Of a stretch of DNA of 37,390 nucleotides, positions 5,472 to 13,536 are shown piece after piece. Position 1 is the first letter of the stretch, and every line of letters begins with the position of its first letter. Source of the stretch: Deltaproteobacteria bacterium (GTDB lineage Bacteria; Desulfobacterota; Binatia; UBA12015); NCBI GenBank assembly GCA_016874715.1, contig VGTK01000040.1, positions 1-37,390 of the forward strand. The letters are read 5' to 3'. The notes beneath the pieces were generated by a model. The model saw only the letters and a list, made by a program, of their open reading frames with translations. It had not been told where the DNA came from and ran no database searches. The translations under genes and the position numbers were made by a program.

Positions 5472-7922
5472 ATGAAGCTGCTGCGCGCCGCCGCGGTCGT
5501 CGCGACCATTCTCCTGATCGCCGCCTGCTCGGACCGTTCCGGCTCGAGCGGCGCCGCGTACGACGTCACCGTCACGCGCACGACGTACGGCATCCCGCAC
5601 GTCGCGGCGCGCGACTGGGGCAGCCTCGGCTACGGCTACGGCTACGCCTTCGCCGAGGACAACCTGTGCACGATGCTGGACGACTTCGTGACCATCCGCG
5701 GCCAGCGCGCGAGGTGGTTCGGTCCGGACGGCAGCTACGACATCCCCGCCGCCGGCGTGACGATGGGCAACGTCGACAGCGACTTCTTCTGGCGCTTCAC
5801 CGCCGACGCGGCGTCCGTCGCCCGCTTCCGCGACGCCGGCACGACGGAGTCGAGGGAGACCACGCGCGGCTGGGCCGAGGGCTGGAACCGCTACGTGCGC
5901 GAGCTGCGCAGGGGCGAGCACGCCGGACGACACGCGGCGTGCGCCGGTGCGCCGTGGCTGTCGGAGATCGACGAGGACGACCTCTACCGGCGCTACGTGC
6001 GCCTCGCGGTGATTGCCGGCTCGACGGCCCTCGCGAACGAGATCGTCGCGGCGCAGCCGCCGACGGGTGGCGCGCCCGCGACCGCGGCGTCGGGGTCGGC
6101 GGCGGCCGCGTCGCCCGTGTCGCCCGTGTCGCCCGTGTCGCCATCGTCGTCGGCGGCCGCGTCGCCATCATCGACCGCGGCTGCGTCGCCCGGTGCGGCC
6201 GACGATCCGTTCACCCGGCTTCGCAACCGACCGTTCGGCAGCAACATGTACGCGATCGGGCTGGACGGCACCGCGGACGGCTCGTCGATGGTCTTCGGCA
6301 ACCCGCACTTCCCGTGGACCGGCAGCGAGCGCCTGTACGTCGTGCACCTGACCATTCCCGGCGAGGTCGACATCGAGGGCGCCGCACTCTACGGCGTGCC
6401 CGCGGTGCTGATCGGCTTCAACGACGCCCTCGCGTGGTCGCACACGGTCTCGACCGCGTACCGCTTCGGGCTCTTCCAGCTCGCGCTGAATCCCGGCAAC
6501 CCGCTGCAGTACGTGAAGGACGGCGAGGTCCGCGACCTCGAAGCCGTGCCGCTCGAGATCGAGGTGCTGCAGCCGGACGGCAGCCTCGCGAAGCGCACGC
6601 GCACGCTCTACCGCTCCGAGTACGGGCCGATGGTGTCGATCAGCGTCGGCGGCACGCCGGTGCTCGGCTGGAGCGAGACGACGGCGTTCACGATGCGCGA
6701 CGCGAACCTCGCCAACACGCGCATCATCGAGCAGTACTTCCGCTGGAACACGGCGCGGAGCCTAGACGAGCTCGAGGCGCTGCACGCGAGCGTGCTCGGC
6801 ACGCCGTGGGTGAACACCGTCGCGTCGGGTCCGGGCGGACACGCCTACTACGGCGACGTCACGGTGGTGCCGAACGTCACGCGCGACAAGAGCGCCGCCT
6901 GCACGCCGCCGCTCGGCGCGCTGGTCGCGAGCTTCGCGCCCGGGCTGCCGCTGCTCGACGGCTCGCGCGCGGATTGCGACTGGGACAGCGACGCCGACGC
7001 GCCCGCGCCCGGCATCTTCGGACCCGGCAACCTGCCGGTGTTGCGGCGCAGCGACTGGGTCGCCAACATGAACGACAGCTACTGGCTGACGAACCCCGCC
7101 GAACCGGTGACCGGCTTCGCGCCGGTGATCGGCGACGAGAACGCGCCGCGCTCGCTGCGCACGCGGCTCGGCATCCTGCAGGCGCAGCGCCGCCTCGACG
7201 GCACCGACGGCCGCCCCGGGCGCGGCTTCACCCTGGAGAGCCTGAAGGACGTGGTGCTCTCGTCGCAGGTGTACAGCGGCGAGCTCGCGCATGGCAGCGT
7301 GCTCGCCGAGCTGTGCTCGGGGAGCGGCGAGACAGGAATCAGCGCCGCGTGCGACGCGCTCGCGCGCTGGGACCGGACGGCGAACGTCGACGCGATCGCG
7401 TACCCGCTGTGGCAGGAGTTCTGGCGCGGGCTCGGCAGCCTCGCGTACTGGAAGACGCCGTTCGACGTCGCCGACCCGGTGAACACGCCGCGCGACTTCG
7501 ACGCGCTCGCGCCGGGCGTCGCCGACTCCCTGCGCGGCGCCGAGCAGGCGGTGCGCGACGCCGGATTCGCGCTCGACGCGCCGCTCGGCGACGTGCAGCG
7601 CTCGGGCGTCAACGGCGACGACATCGCGCTCTTCGGCGGTCGCGGCAGCGCTGGCGCCTTCACCATCGCCGAGAACTTCGGGCTCGTCCGCGCGGGCTAC
7701 CCGGTGGTCTACGGCAACAGCTACATCCAGGCGGTGACCTGGGAGAACGGCCGCGTGCGCGCGGAAGGCTTCCTCACCTACTCGCAGTCGACCGACCCGG
7801 CGAGCCCGCACTTCGCGGACTTCACGCGCGCTTACGCGCGCAAGGACTGGCACCGCTTCCCGTTCACGGCGGACGAGATCGCGGCGGCGAAGGAGAGCGA
7901 GCTGCGGCTCACCGAGCGGTGA
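5472..7922 (+). CDS. S45 penicillin acylase / acyl-homoserine-lactone acylase family lipoprotein
   Basis: This 816-residue Ntn-hydrolase precursor starts with a lipoprotein signal (lipobox LIAAC). The alpha-chain region contains VTRTTYGIPHVAARDWGSLGYGYGYAFAEDNLC-type family features. An Ala/Ser/Pro-rich low-complexity spacer (about residues 195-248, including three exact 9-bp repeats at 6111-6137) is followed by NRPFGSNMYAIG. There the Gly-Ser bond is the expected autocleavage site and Ser257 the catalytic N-terminal nucleophile of the beta chain. The family hydrolyses amide-linked acyl groups from beta-lactams, AHL signals, aculeacin or similar lipopeptides. The exact substrate cannot be assigned. 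The start is the ATG at 5472, chosen for the GGAGGG site and signal peptide. Confidence 0.93.
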   Translation: MKLLRAAAVVATILLIAACSDRSGSSGAAYDVTVTRTTYGIPHVAARDWGSLGYGYGYAFAEDNLCTMLDDFVTIRGQRARWFGPDGSYDIPAAGVTMGNVDSDFFWRFTADAASVARFRDAGTTESRETTRGWAEGWNRYVRELRRGEHAGRHAACAGAPWLSEIDEDDLYRRYVRLAVIAGSTALANEIVAAQPPTGGAPATAASGSAAAASPVSPVSPVSPSSSAAASPSSTAAASPGAADDPFTRLRNRPFGSNMYAIGLDGTADGSSMVFGNPHFPWTGSERLYVVHLTIPGEVDIEGAALYGVPAVLIGFNDALAWSHTVSTAYRFGLFQLALNPGNPLQYVKDGEVRDLEAVPLEIEVLQPDGSLAKRTRTLYRSEYGPMVSISVGGTPVLGWSETTAFTMRDANLANTRIIEQYFRWNTARSLDELEALHASVLGTPWVNTVASGPGGHAYYGDVTVVPNVTRDKSAACTPPLGALVASFAPGLPLLDGSRADCDWDSDADAPAPGIFGPGNLPVLRRSDWVANMNDSYWLTNPAEPVTGFAPVIGDENAPRSLRTRLGILQAQRRLDGTDGRPGRGFTLESLKDVVLSSQVYSGELAHGSVLAELCSGSGETGISAACDALARWDRTANVDAIAYPLWQEFWRGLGSLAYWKTPFDVADPVNTPRDFDALAPGVADSLRGAEQAVRDAGFALDAPLGDVQRSGVNGDDIALFGGRGSAGAFTIAENFGLVRAGYPVVYGNSYIQAVTWENGRVRAEGFLTYSQSTDPASPHFADFTRAYARKDWHRFPFTADEIAAAKESELRLTER

Positions 7923-8005
7923 CCGGCCCGGACGGCGAGCGGAAGATCGCCGAGTCGGTCGCTCTCGTCGTCCGCCGCCGCGGGCCTCCGCCCGCTTGCG
8001 ACGAG

Positions 8006-8050
8006 TTGACGAGGTCGACAGCCGATGGCCATAGAGAAGTATGGCCATAC
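8006..8050 (+). promoter_or_regulatory. promoter and palindromic operator of the RHH/PIN toxin-antitoxin operon
   Basis: ATGGCCAT, a perfect 8-bp palindrome, occurs at 8025-8032 and again at 8041-8048, centres 16 bp apart. The second copy extends to a 12-bp palindrome GTATGGCCATAC (8039-8050) that contains the antitoxin start codon. A TTGACG at 8006-8011 is a good -35 element, and a weak -10 (CATAGA, 8030-8035) would overlap the first copy. Ribbon-helix-helix antitoxins usually bind paired short palindromes and repress their own operon. Confidence 0.5.
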
Positions 8051-8328
8051 CAATCGTGAAGGCGACCTACTCGCTGGACGTGAACACGGTGAAGACGCTG
8101 GAGCGGATGGCGAAGCGCTGGGCCGTGTCGAAGTCGGAGGCGTTGCGCCGTGCGATTCGAGCTGCTGCCGCGAACGACTCTCCGGACGAGGGGAAACACC
8201 TGGCGCGGCTCGACGAGCTGCAGCGGAAGGTGGCGCTGGATCCCGCGAAGGCGGCGCGCTGGGTTCGCGAGGTCAAGGCCGAGCGCGTTGCGCGCTCTCC
8301 CCGACCCGCAAAGACGGCGCGCCCGTGA
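8041..8328 (+). CDS. ribbon-helix-helix antitoxin (CopG/VapB-like)
   Basis: This 95-residue protein has an N-terminal beta strand (KATYSLDVNTVKTLERMA), then a helix-turn-helix-like pair WAVSKSEALRRAIRAAAA. This is the pattern of RHH DNA-binding domains, where residues of the strand contact DNA as a dimer. The C-terminal half (about 50-95) is charged and would wrap the toxin. The stop TGA (8326-8328) overlaps the GTG of the PIN toxin by two bases, indicating translational coupling. Its start codon lies in the palindromic operator, so repression could also affect initiation. The family assignment is firm; the VapB name is given by partnership. Confidence 0.85.
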   Translation: MAIPIVKATYSLDVNTVKTLERMAKRWAVSKSEALRRAIRAAAANDSPDEGKHLARLDELQRKVALDPAKAARWVREVKAERVARSPRPAKTARP

Positions 8329-8702
8329 TTCACCTCGACACCAGCTTTCTCATCCCCGCGCTGGTGCCCGGATCCGCCGCGGACAAGCAGATCCGGCGCT
8401 GGCTCCGCGACGAGGAGGATCTCGGGATGAGCTCCGTCGCGTGGAGCGAGTTCCTCTGCGGTCCGGTGGGCGCTGCCGAGGTCGACCTGGCGAGCGGTAT
8501 CCTGCAGGAGATCGCGCCGTTCGGCGCGGCAGATGCGCTCGTCGCCGCGCGCCTGTTCAACCGGAGTGGCCGCCGGCGAGGGACGCTGGCCGACTGCATG
8601 ATCGCGGCCGTGGCGATCGCGGCGGACGCCGCGGTCGCCACGGCGAACGCGAAGGACTTCGAACGCCTCGGCGTCGAGACGTTCGGCGTGGTCGCCGTCT
8701 GA
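8325..8702 (+). CDS. vapC: PIN-domain ribonuclease toxin (VapC-like)
   Basis: This 125-residue protein starts at GTG 8325, overlapping the antitoxin stop. The PIN active-site acids are visible: Asp5 in MIHLDTSFLIP, Glu42 in AWSEFLCGP, Asp90 in GTLADCMIAAVAI, and the terminal ATANAKDFERLG segment with Asn108 and Asp111. PIN toxins cleave specific tRNAs or rRNA in a Mg2+-dependent way when freed from the antitoxin. All key acids are present, so the protein looks active. Longer upstream in-frame starts exist but would overlap the antitoxin gene entirely and are rejected. Confidence 0.9.
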   Translation: MIHLDTSFLIPALVPGSAADKQIRRWLRDEEDLGMSSVAWSEFLCGPVGAAEVDLASGILQEIAPFGAADALVAARLFNRSGRRRGTLADCMIAAVAIAADAAVATANAKDFERLGVETFGVVAV

Positions 8703-8768
8703 GCGCGGCCGTGGGCCGCAGCGCGACGAGCGAAGCCTGCGTGCCGCGTGGATGGCCCGTGTGCCGCG

Positions 8769-9581
8769 CTACGAGCGCTTGTCCGCCACCGCCGACACCA
8801 GCCGATCGCCCGTCGCGCTGCGCAGCGTGAGCTCGCCCTCCTCGATCTTCCAGGTCTCCGCGCGCTCGAGCGCCGCGACGAAGTTCGACTCCTGCTTCAT
8901 CACACCCTGCCCGGAGCACGCCTTGCGCGTCGTCGAGAGACGGTCGATCGCGACGCGGTCGCCCTGCACCTTGTAGGTGCCGCGGAAGGTGTTGCAGCCC
9001 GCGCTGCCGGACACCGTGCCGCCCGCGAACGAGAGCGTGAGCGTCGTGCCGCGGAGCGTGCCCATGAGCGCCTTGCGGCCGTCGCTGACGCCGTTCACGT
9101 TCCAGGCGCCCTCGATCTGCGGTGCCATCTCCGGGGCGAACACCATCATGGCGGCAGTCTCGTCGTCCTCGTCCATCGGGGCAAGGGTCAGGCGGCCGTT
9201 CGCGAGCGTCGCGCGCGTCGGCTTCGCGAGCGCCTTCCGGACGGCGTTCTCGACCGACATCGCAGGCTCCGGGCAGGCGGTCATGGTGCCGGCCATCTTC
9301 GAGACGGCGAGGATTCCGTCAACGAGCGTGTACGTGGCGCGCACCTGGTTGCAGCCCGCGGACACCTGCGCGGCGCCGCTCGCGAAGCGCAGCGTGACGC
9401 CGCTCTTCACCGCGGCGAGCTTCGCGGGCTCGAGACCGCCGAGGCTCTGCAGGCGCCAGGCCTTGCCCTCGATCGCCGCCATCGTCGCCGGCGGGGCCGG
9501 TAGCGTCGTTGGCTTGCTCGGCCCGCACCCGTTCGTCACCAGAGCCGCCACCACGACGATCGCAAGAACACTCGTGCGCAT
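8769..9581 (-). CDS. META-domain (HslJ-like) lipoprotein, two domains
   Basis: This 270-residue lipoprotein starts MRTSVLAIVVVAALVTNGC, giving a lipobox Cys near residue 19. Two META-like repeats follow. The first has WRLQSLGG, VTLRFASGAAQVSAGCNQVRATY and MTACPEPA. The second has GTTLTLSFAGGTVSGSAGC, NTFRGTYKVQG and STTRKACSG. Each carries the paired Cys typical of the SGxxGCNxFxGxY...TxxACP family signature. Family members (HslJ, META) are periplasmic or cell-surface and associated with stress or motility; the biochemical role is unknown. The ATG at 9581 is preceded by GGATGAGGGA. An ATG six codons further upstream is possible. Confidence 0.88.
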   Translation of the reverse strand: MRTSVLAIVVVAALVTNGCGPSKPTTLPAPPATMAAIEGKAWRLQSLGGLEPAKLAAVKSGVTLRFASGAAQVSAGCNQVRATYTLVDGILAVSKMAGTMTACPEPAMSVENAVRKALAKPTRATLANGRLTLAPMDEDDETAAMMVFAPEMAPQIEGAWNVNGVSDGRKALMGTLRGTTLTLSFAGGTVSGSAGCNTFRGTYKVQGDRVAIDRLSTTRKACSGQGVMKQESNFVAALERAETWKIEEGELTLRSATGDRLVSAVADKRS

Positions 9582-10007
9582 TCCCTCATCCTTCCGCATT
9601 CGGCGCCTCGGCCCGGCGCCGCAGATGCCGGCGAGCCGCGTCCTCGACGACGGTGCCGGCAAGGACGTCCGGCCTCGTGCCTCCCCGAAGATCGACGACG
9701 TTCTGCCACGCGAGGGCCGCATCGACGGCCTCGGGCAGCAGCCCACCGGCGACCAGTGCCGGTATCGCCCCGTGCGTTCGTTGACAAGCATCGAACCGCT
9801 CATGTTCGCAACTTCGTCCCCGCCGGCCCAAGGCCCGGTGCCCGGGCGCGAGCACGTCGAGGTCGCCGATGCTTGACCATCGACGCGGACCGCGGATGCT
9901 CGGGCCGGTGCGGTCGCCGAGGTGGCCGCCGCTCGGAAAGATCCGAAGGGTTTCACGCGCGCAGGTGCAGCGGGCTCGTCCGGCGGTCGGCTGGGCGTGG
10001 CCGCGCG
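9582..10007 (-). other. 426-bp stretch with one unassigned ORF fragment
   Basis: On the minus strand a frame ending in a TGA at 9586-9588, four bases before the META lipoprotein start, reads about 60 protein-like residues. These include PALVAGGLLPEAVDAALAW and GTVVEDAARRHLRRRAEAP. No good start codon precedes them in frame; the upstream part is Arg-rich shadow sequence. It may be the end of a decayed or frameshifted small gene coupled to the lipoprotein gene. I do not recognise the family and see nothing else in the stretch. Confidence 0.25.
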
Positions 10008-10874
10008 TCACTTGCCGCGGCGCACGCGGATCAATCCCTCCTGTGCGCAGGACGCGACCAGCTGCCCGTCGCGCGTGAAGAACGTCCCGCGGCAGAAGCC
10101 GCGCTGCCGCGCGCTCACGGGGCTCTCCATGACGTAAAGCAGCCAGTCGTCGACGCGGAACGGGCGGTGGAACCACATCGCGTGGTCGAGCGACGCCGAC
10201 TGGAAGCTCGACGAGGTCACGGCGATCGGGTGCGCGTTCACCGCATTCGAGAGCAGCGTCATGTCGGACGCGTAGGCGAGCACGCACTGGTGCAGCGCGG
10301 GGTCGTCGGGCAGCCGGCCCTTGGTACGCACCCAGCTGCTGGTGTGCGGTGCGCGCTCCGCCGCGTCGAACATGCGCAGCCCGCCCGGGGTGCGGATCTC
10401 GACCGGCGGGTCGAACAGCATGTCGCCCTCGGGCGGCGCGAAGCCGAGCGCCTCGACACCGCTGCGCATCTCGTCCTCGTAGAGGACGCCGCCCGGCGCG
10501 CTCGGCTCGGCCGGCTTCTCGATCTGGTGCTCGAGACCGTCGGTCTCGACCTGGAACGAGACCGACATGTTGAGGATCGCCTCGCCGTGCTGGATCGCCT
10601 TCACCAGCCGCGTGGTGAACGTGCCGCCGTCGCGCACGCGGTCGACCTCGAAGATCGTCGGTACGCGCGAGTCTCCCGGACGGAGGAAATACGCGTGCAG
10701 CGAGTGCGCGAGCCGCCCCTCGACCGTGCGCAGGGCCGCCACCAGACCCTGCGCGAGGACCTGCCCGCCGAACAGGCGACGCCGCAGGTCGGCGGGGTTC
10801 TGCCCGCGGAAGAGGTTGACCTCGAGGCGCTCGAGGTCGAGGACGTCGATGAGCCGCTGCAGGGAGTCGCTCAC
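10008..10874 (-). CDS. tesB: acyl-CoA thioesterase II (TesB family)
   Basis: This 288-residue double-hotdog thioesterase begins at GTG 10874 (MSDSLQRLIDVLDLERLEVN). The first hotdog has FGGQVLAQGLVAA (about 36-48) and HSLHAYFLRPGD. The second has ASDMTLL, SLDHAMWFHRPFRVDDWLLY and the C-terminal ASCAQEGLIRVRR. By comparison with E. coli TesB, the catalytic Asp (SDM) and Gln (AQEG) are conserved. The Thr before IDH is Ser here (ASLDH), a conservative change. It hydrolyses medium- and long-chain acyl-CoAs in the cytoplasm. It lies downstream of the TauD-like gene in the same direction and may be co-transcribed with it. Confidence 0.93.
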   Translation of the reverse strand: MSDSLQRLIDVLDLERLEVNLFRGQNPADLRRRLFGGQVLAQGLVAALRTVEGRLAHSLHAYFLRPGDSRVPTIFEVDRVRDGGTFTTRLVKAIQHGEAILNMSVSFQVETDGLEHQIEKPAEPSAPGGVLYEDEMRSGVEALGFAPPEGDMLFDPPVEIRTPGGLRMFDAAERAPHTSSWVRTKGRLPDDPALHQCVLAYASDMTLLSNAVNAHPIAVTSSSFQSASLDHAMWFHRPFRVDDWLLYVMESPVSARQRGFCRGTFFTRDGQLVASCAQEGLIRVRRGK

Positions 10875-10884
10875 GGCGTGCCGC

Positions 10885-10956
10885 TCAGTCGATCTCGACG
10901 TGGTTTGCGACCTTACGGGCGTGCGACGACGGCGGGTGCTCGAGGAGCTTCAGCAT
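10885..10956 (-). CDS. 23-residue ORF resembling a glutathione S-transferase N-terminus
   Basis: An ATG at 10956 opens a short frame MLKLLEHPPSSHARKVANHV-EID ending at 10885. The first 16 residues resemble the thioredoxin-fold start of bacterial glutathione S-transferases (MLKLYDHP.SP.ARKV). The rest of such a protein is absent. It may be a relic of a deleted gene or a chance micro-ORF. It sits in the 149-base gap between the dioxygenase and thioesterase genes and is in the same direction as both. Confidence 0.3.
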   Translation of the reverse strand: MLKLLEHPPSSHARKVANHVEID

Positions 10957-11023
10957 GCGCCGTGCATACTACGGCAAGCCCGCCGGGACCACGCGGCCCC
11001 GTCTCGCCGCGGGCGGCGACCGA

Positions 11024-11893
11024 CTATCGTGCGCGCAGGAACGCCCGCAGCGGCTCGTCGCGCCAGCTCACCGCGGTACCCCTGTCCTTGAACGGCGCGT
11101 AGCGGGGCGGCGCCGCGCGCTCGGGGCGATCGCCCATCACCGTCACGCGCTGGATCACGCGCTCGCCCACGAAATCGTTCAGCACGTGGTGCTGCGTGCA
11201 CCGGTTGTCCCACATGGCGATCGTGCCCTCGGTCCAGCGGTAGCGCACGCTGAATCGGTCGCGGGTCGCGTGGCGCGTCAAATACCCGAGCAGGACGTCG
11301 CTCTCCTCGTGGCTGAGCTCGACGATGCGCCGCGTGAAGTGCTCGTTGACGAACAGCGACTTGCGCCCGGTGACCGGATGCACCCGCACCACCGGATGGA
11401 TGGCCTTGCGCTCCGGGGCGTAGTGCGGGCTCGCGTCGTGCAGCGCGGTGAGGCCTTCGCACAGGTCCTTCATCGGCTGCGAGAGCTCCTCGTACGCCTT
11501 GTACATGTTGGCCCACAGCGTGTCGCCGCCCACGGGCGGGCACGTGCGCATGTGCAGGATCGCGTACACCGACGGCTCGGCCTGGCAGGTCAGGTCGCTG
11601 TGCCATTCGTCGGCGACCGCCCCCGCGCCGCTGTCGGCGCGCAGCTCGAAGAACTCGGGACGTTCCTTGTCCATCGCGAGGTTCGGGTGGCCTTCGAGCT
11701 TTCCGAACAGGCGGCCGAACGCGATGTGCTCGTCGGGCGTCAGGCGATGGCCCGGGAAGAACAGCACCAGGTGCTCGGCGATCAGCTTCAGGATCGCGTC
11801 GGCATCGACCGGCCCGGCCTTGGCGAGGTCGATACCGCGGATCTCCGCGCCCAGCGAGCCGGAGAGCGCCGTCACCTCGAGTGTGCTGCCCAT
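11024..11893 (-). CDS. TauD/TfdA family Fe(II)/2-oxoglutarate dioxygenase
   Basis: This 289-residue cytoplasmic enzyme has the complete facial triad: His98 and Asp100 in DEWHSDLT, and His235 in MWDNRCTQHHVLND. Arg249 (RVIQRVTV) is placed to bind 2-oxoglutarate. The N-terminal LSGSLGAEIRGIDL and the GGDTLWANMYKAYEELS segment are typical of TauD/TfdA. The length matches the family (about 280-300). Substrates include taurine, alkyl sulfates, 2,4-D and other carboxylates. The nearby sulfatases make sulfonate or sulfate-ester use conceivable, but that is inference. The start ATG at 11893 gives MGSTLEVTAL. Confidence 0.93.
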   Translation of the reverse strand: MGSTLEVTALSGSLGAEIRGIDLAKAGPVDADAILKLIAEHLVLFFPGHRLTPDEHIAFGRLFGKLEGHPNLAMDKERPEFFELRADSGAGAVADEWHSDLTCQAEPSVYAILHMRTCPPVGGDTLWANMYKAYEELSQPMKDLCEGLTALHDASPHYAPERKAIHPVVRVHPVTGRKSLFVNEHFTRRIVELSHEESDVLLGYLTRHATRDRFSVRYRWTEGTIAMWDNRCTQHHVLNDFVGERVIQRVTVMGDRPERAAPPRYAPFKDRGTAVSWRDEPLRAFLRAR

Positions 11894-11963
11894 GTCGAAC
11901 CCTCCACCGCCGATCTACCGCAGGCACCCAGTGCCTGCCAAGCACGTTCGCTCGGCGCGCGCC

Positions 11964-12038
11964 CAGCCGTGCGCGAGCCCCGCTGCGCTGCGCTGAGCCG
12001 TGCGCGAGCCCCGCTGCGCTGCGCTCAGCCGTGCGCGA
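11964..12038. repeat. 31-bp tandem repeat, about 2.4 copies
   Basis: The unit (begins CAGCCGTGCGCGAGCCCC, ends GCTGCGCTGCGCT) occurs at 11964-11994 and 11995-12025 with one base difference at the first position. A partial third copy runs to about 12038. The array lies between the TauD-like gene start and the small ORF at 12025-12198, and the partial copy covers that ORF's last codons and stop. Confidence 0.9.
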
Positions 12039-12198
12039 CGAGCCGCGTGATGGCCGCGAGCAGCGACGCCGCATCGGCGACGTCCGGCCAGCCCGGGTCC
12101 TCGCCCGCGACGGCGTACCAGCCGTCCGGCGCGTGCTCGCCGGTGATGCGGCGCATGCACCGCGACACGACCGGGACGGGGGGAGCAGGCATGGTCAT
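12025..12198 (-). CDS. small hypothetical protein
   Basis: This 57-residue ORF starts with MTMPAPPVPVVSRCMRRITG and continues EHAPDGWYAVAGEDPGWPDV to a hydrophobic end (AASLLAAITRLVAHG). A second ATG is two codons in. Composition looks protein-like, with clustered Trp, Tyr and acidic residues, but I recognise no domain. The stop lies in the 31-bp repeat. The ORF could be extended upstream to 12381, but that part is Arg/Ala-rich and less convincing. Nothing else is visible between 12199 and 12347. Confidence 0.35.
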   Translation of the reverse strand: MTMPAPPVPVVSRCMRRITGEHAPDGWYAVAGEDPGWPDVADAASLLAAITRLVAHG

Positions 12199-12347
12199 TC
12201 CGGCTCGCCGGACCGTATCGATCTCGAGGGCCGGGGCCGCGAACGCGCGGCTACGCGACGGCCCGTCGATGGTCAAGCACGGCGCGGACGCGCGACACGC
12301 GCAGCGCGGCTTCTCAGCGATCGGCGCTTCGGCTGGAACGGCGCGAC

Positions 12348-13529
12348 ATGCCGCACGCGACCCCACCCCGACGCCGTCCACTCCCGAGCCTGTGCGCCCT
12401 CGCTTGCCTTCTCGCGACGCTCGTGGCTGCGGGCGCGACGGGCTGCGGCGACACGTCGTCGGGTGGCGGCGCGGCGGCCGGTCCCGACGCAGCCGGTCCG
12501 TACCCGCCCGCCAGCACGACCATCGTCCTGACGGACGCGGCGCGCGACCGCTCGCTGACGGTCGAGGTCTGGTACCCGGCGGTCGCGGGTGCGCGCGCCG
12601 CGGCGGAGCAGGGCGAGCCGGTCGAGAGCTTTCTCGCGTCGCCGGACGACCGCGCGCGCTACGCGGATCTGCTCGCCGCGTCGCCCGATCCGGGTCCGAG
12701 CCGCCGCACGGGCGCCGCGCGCGATGCCACGCCCGCGAGCACGCGCGACGGCTACCCGCTGCTGGTGTTCTCGCACTGCTTCGAGTGCTTCCGCTTCTCG
12801 AGCTTCTCGATCGCCGAGCGTCTCGCGAGCCACGGCTTCGTCGTCGCGGCCCCGGATCACGCCGGCGACACGCTGTTCGACGCGACGTTGCCGCTCACGA
12901 CCGACGTGTTGCAGATCCGCGCCGCCGACGTCCGCTTCGTCGCGTCCGCGTTGCTCGCCGGCATGGCCGGCGCCGAGCGGCTGCCGGCGTCGCTGCGCGG
13001 CGCGCTCGACGCGGCTCGCGTCGGCGTCTTCGGCCACAGCTTCGGGTCGGTCACGACCGGCCTCGTGCTGCAGGACGACGCGCGCTTCGTCGCCGGGCTC
13101 GGCATCGCGGCGCCCTTCGAGAACCCGCTGCTCACGGGTGTCGCCATGAGCCGCATCGCGAAGCCGGCGCTCTTCCTCGTCGCGCGCGAGGACAACAGCA
13201 TCGGCGAGATCGGCAACCAGTTCATCCGCCTCAACTTCGACCAGGCGCCCGGCCCGATCCGCAAGGTCGAGGTCACCGACGCCGGCCACTGGTCGTTCTC
13301 GGACATCTGCCACCTCGGCGACGACTTCCGACCCGGCTGCGGCGACGGCGTGCGGCAGACGGCTCCCGGCGAGCCGTTCCCCCACCTGCCGATCGACCGG
13401 GGCATCGCGATCGGGCAGGCGTACGTCACGGCGTTCTTCCTCTCGGAGCTGCAGGGCGCCGAGCGCGCGACCGGATACCTCGCCGCGGGAGCGCCCGCCG
13501 AGCTGGTCGACGTCGCGGAGCGGCCTTGA
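12348..13529 (+). CDS. exported alpha/beta hydrolase (PAF-acetylhydrolase-like lipoprotein)
   Basis: This 393-residue protein has a hydrophobic signal segment (residues 12-32) and a probable lipid-attachment Cys33 (GATGC, an imperfect lipobox). The core has VEVWYPAV (72-79), LLVFSHCFECFRF (138-150), the nucleophile elbow GHSFGS with Ser231, a likely Asp282 (AREDNS) and His314 in DAGHWSFSDIC. The shape and the AGH-x3-SD-x-C segment match the hydrolase at 3536-4660, so the two are paralogues. An insert at about 85-130 is not in the other copy. Likely substrates are short-chain or phospholipid esters; this is inferred from the family. Confidence 0.9.
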   Translation: MPHATPPRRRPLPSLCALACLLATLVAAGATGCGDTSSGGGAAAGPDAAGPYPPASTTIVLTDAARDRSLTVEVWYPAVAGARAAAEQGEPVESFLASPDDRARYADLLAASPDPGPSRRTGAARDATPASTRDGYPLLVFSHCFECFRFSSFSIAERLASHGFVVAAPDHAGDTLFDATLPLTTDVLQIRAADVRFVASALLAGMAGAERLPASLRGALDAARVGVFGHSFGSVTTGLVLQDDARFVAGLGIAAPFENPLLTGVAMSRIAKPALFLVAREDNSIGEIGNQFIRLNFDQAPGPIRKVEVTDAGHWSFSDICHLGDDFRPGCGDGVRQTAPGEPFPHLPIDRGIAIGQAYVTAFFLSELQGAERATGYLAAGAPAELVDVAERP

Positions 13530-13536
13530 GCGGAGA

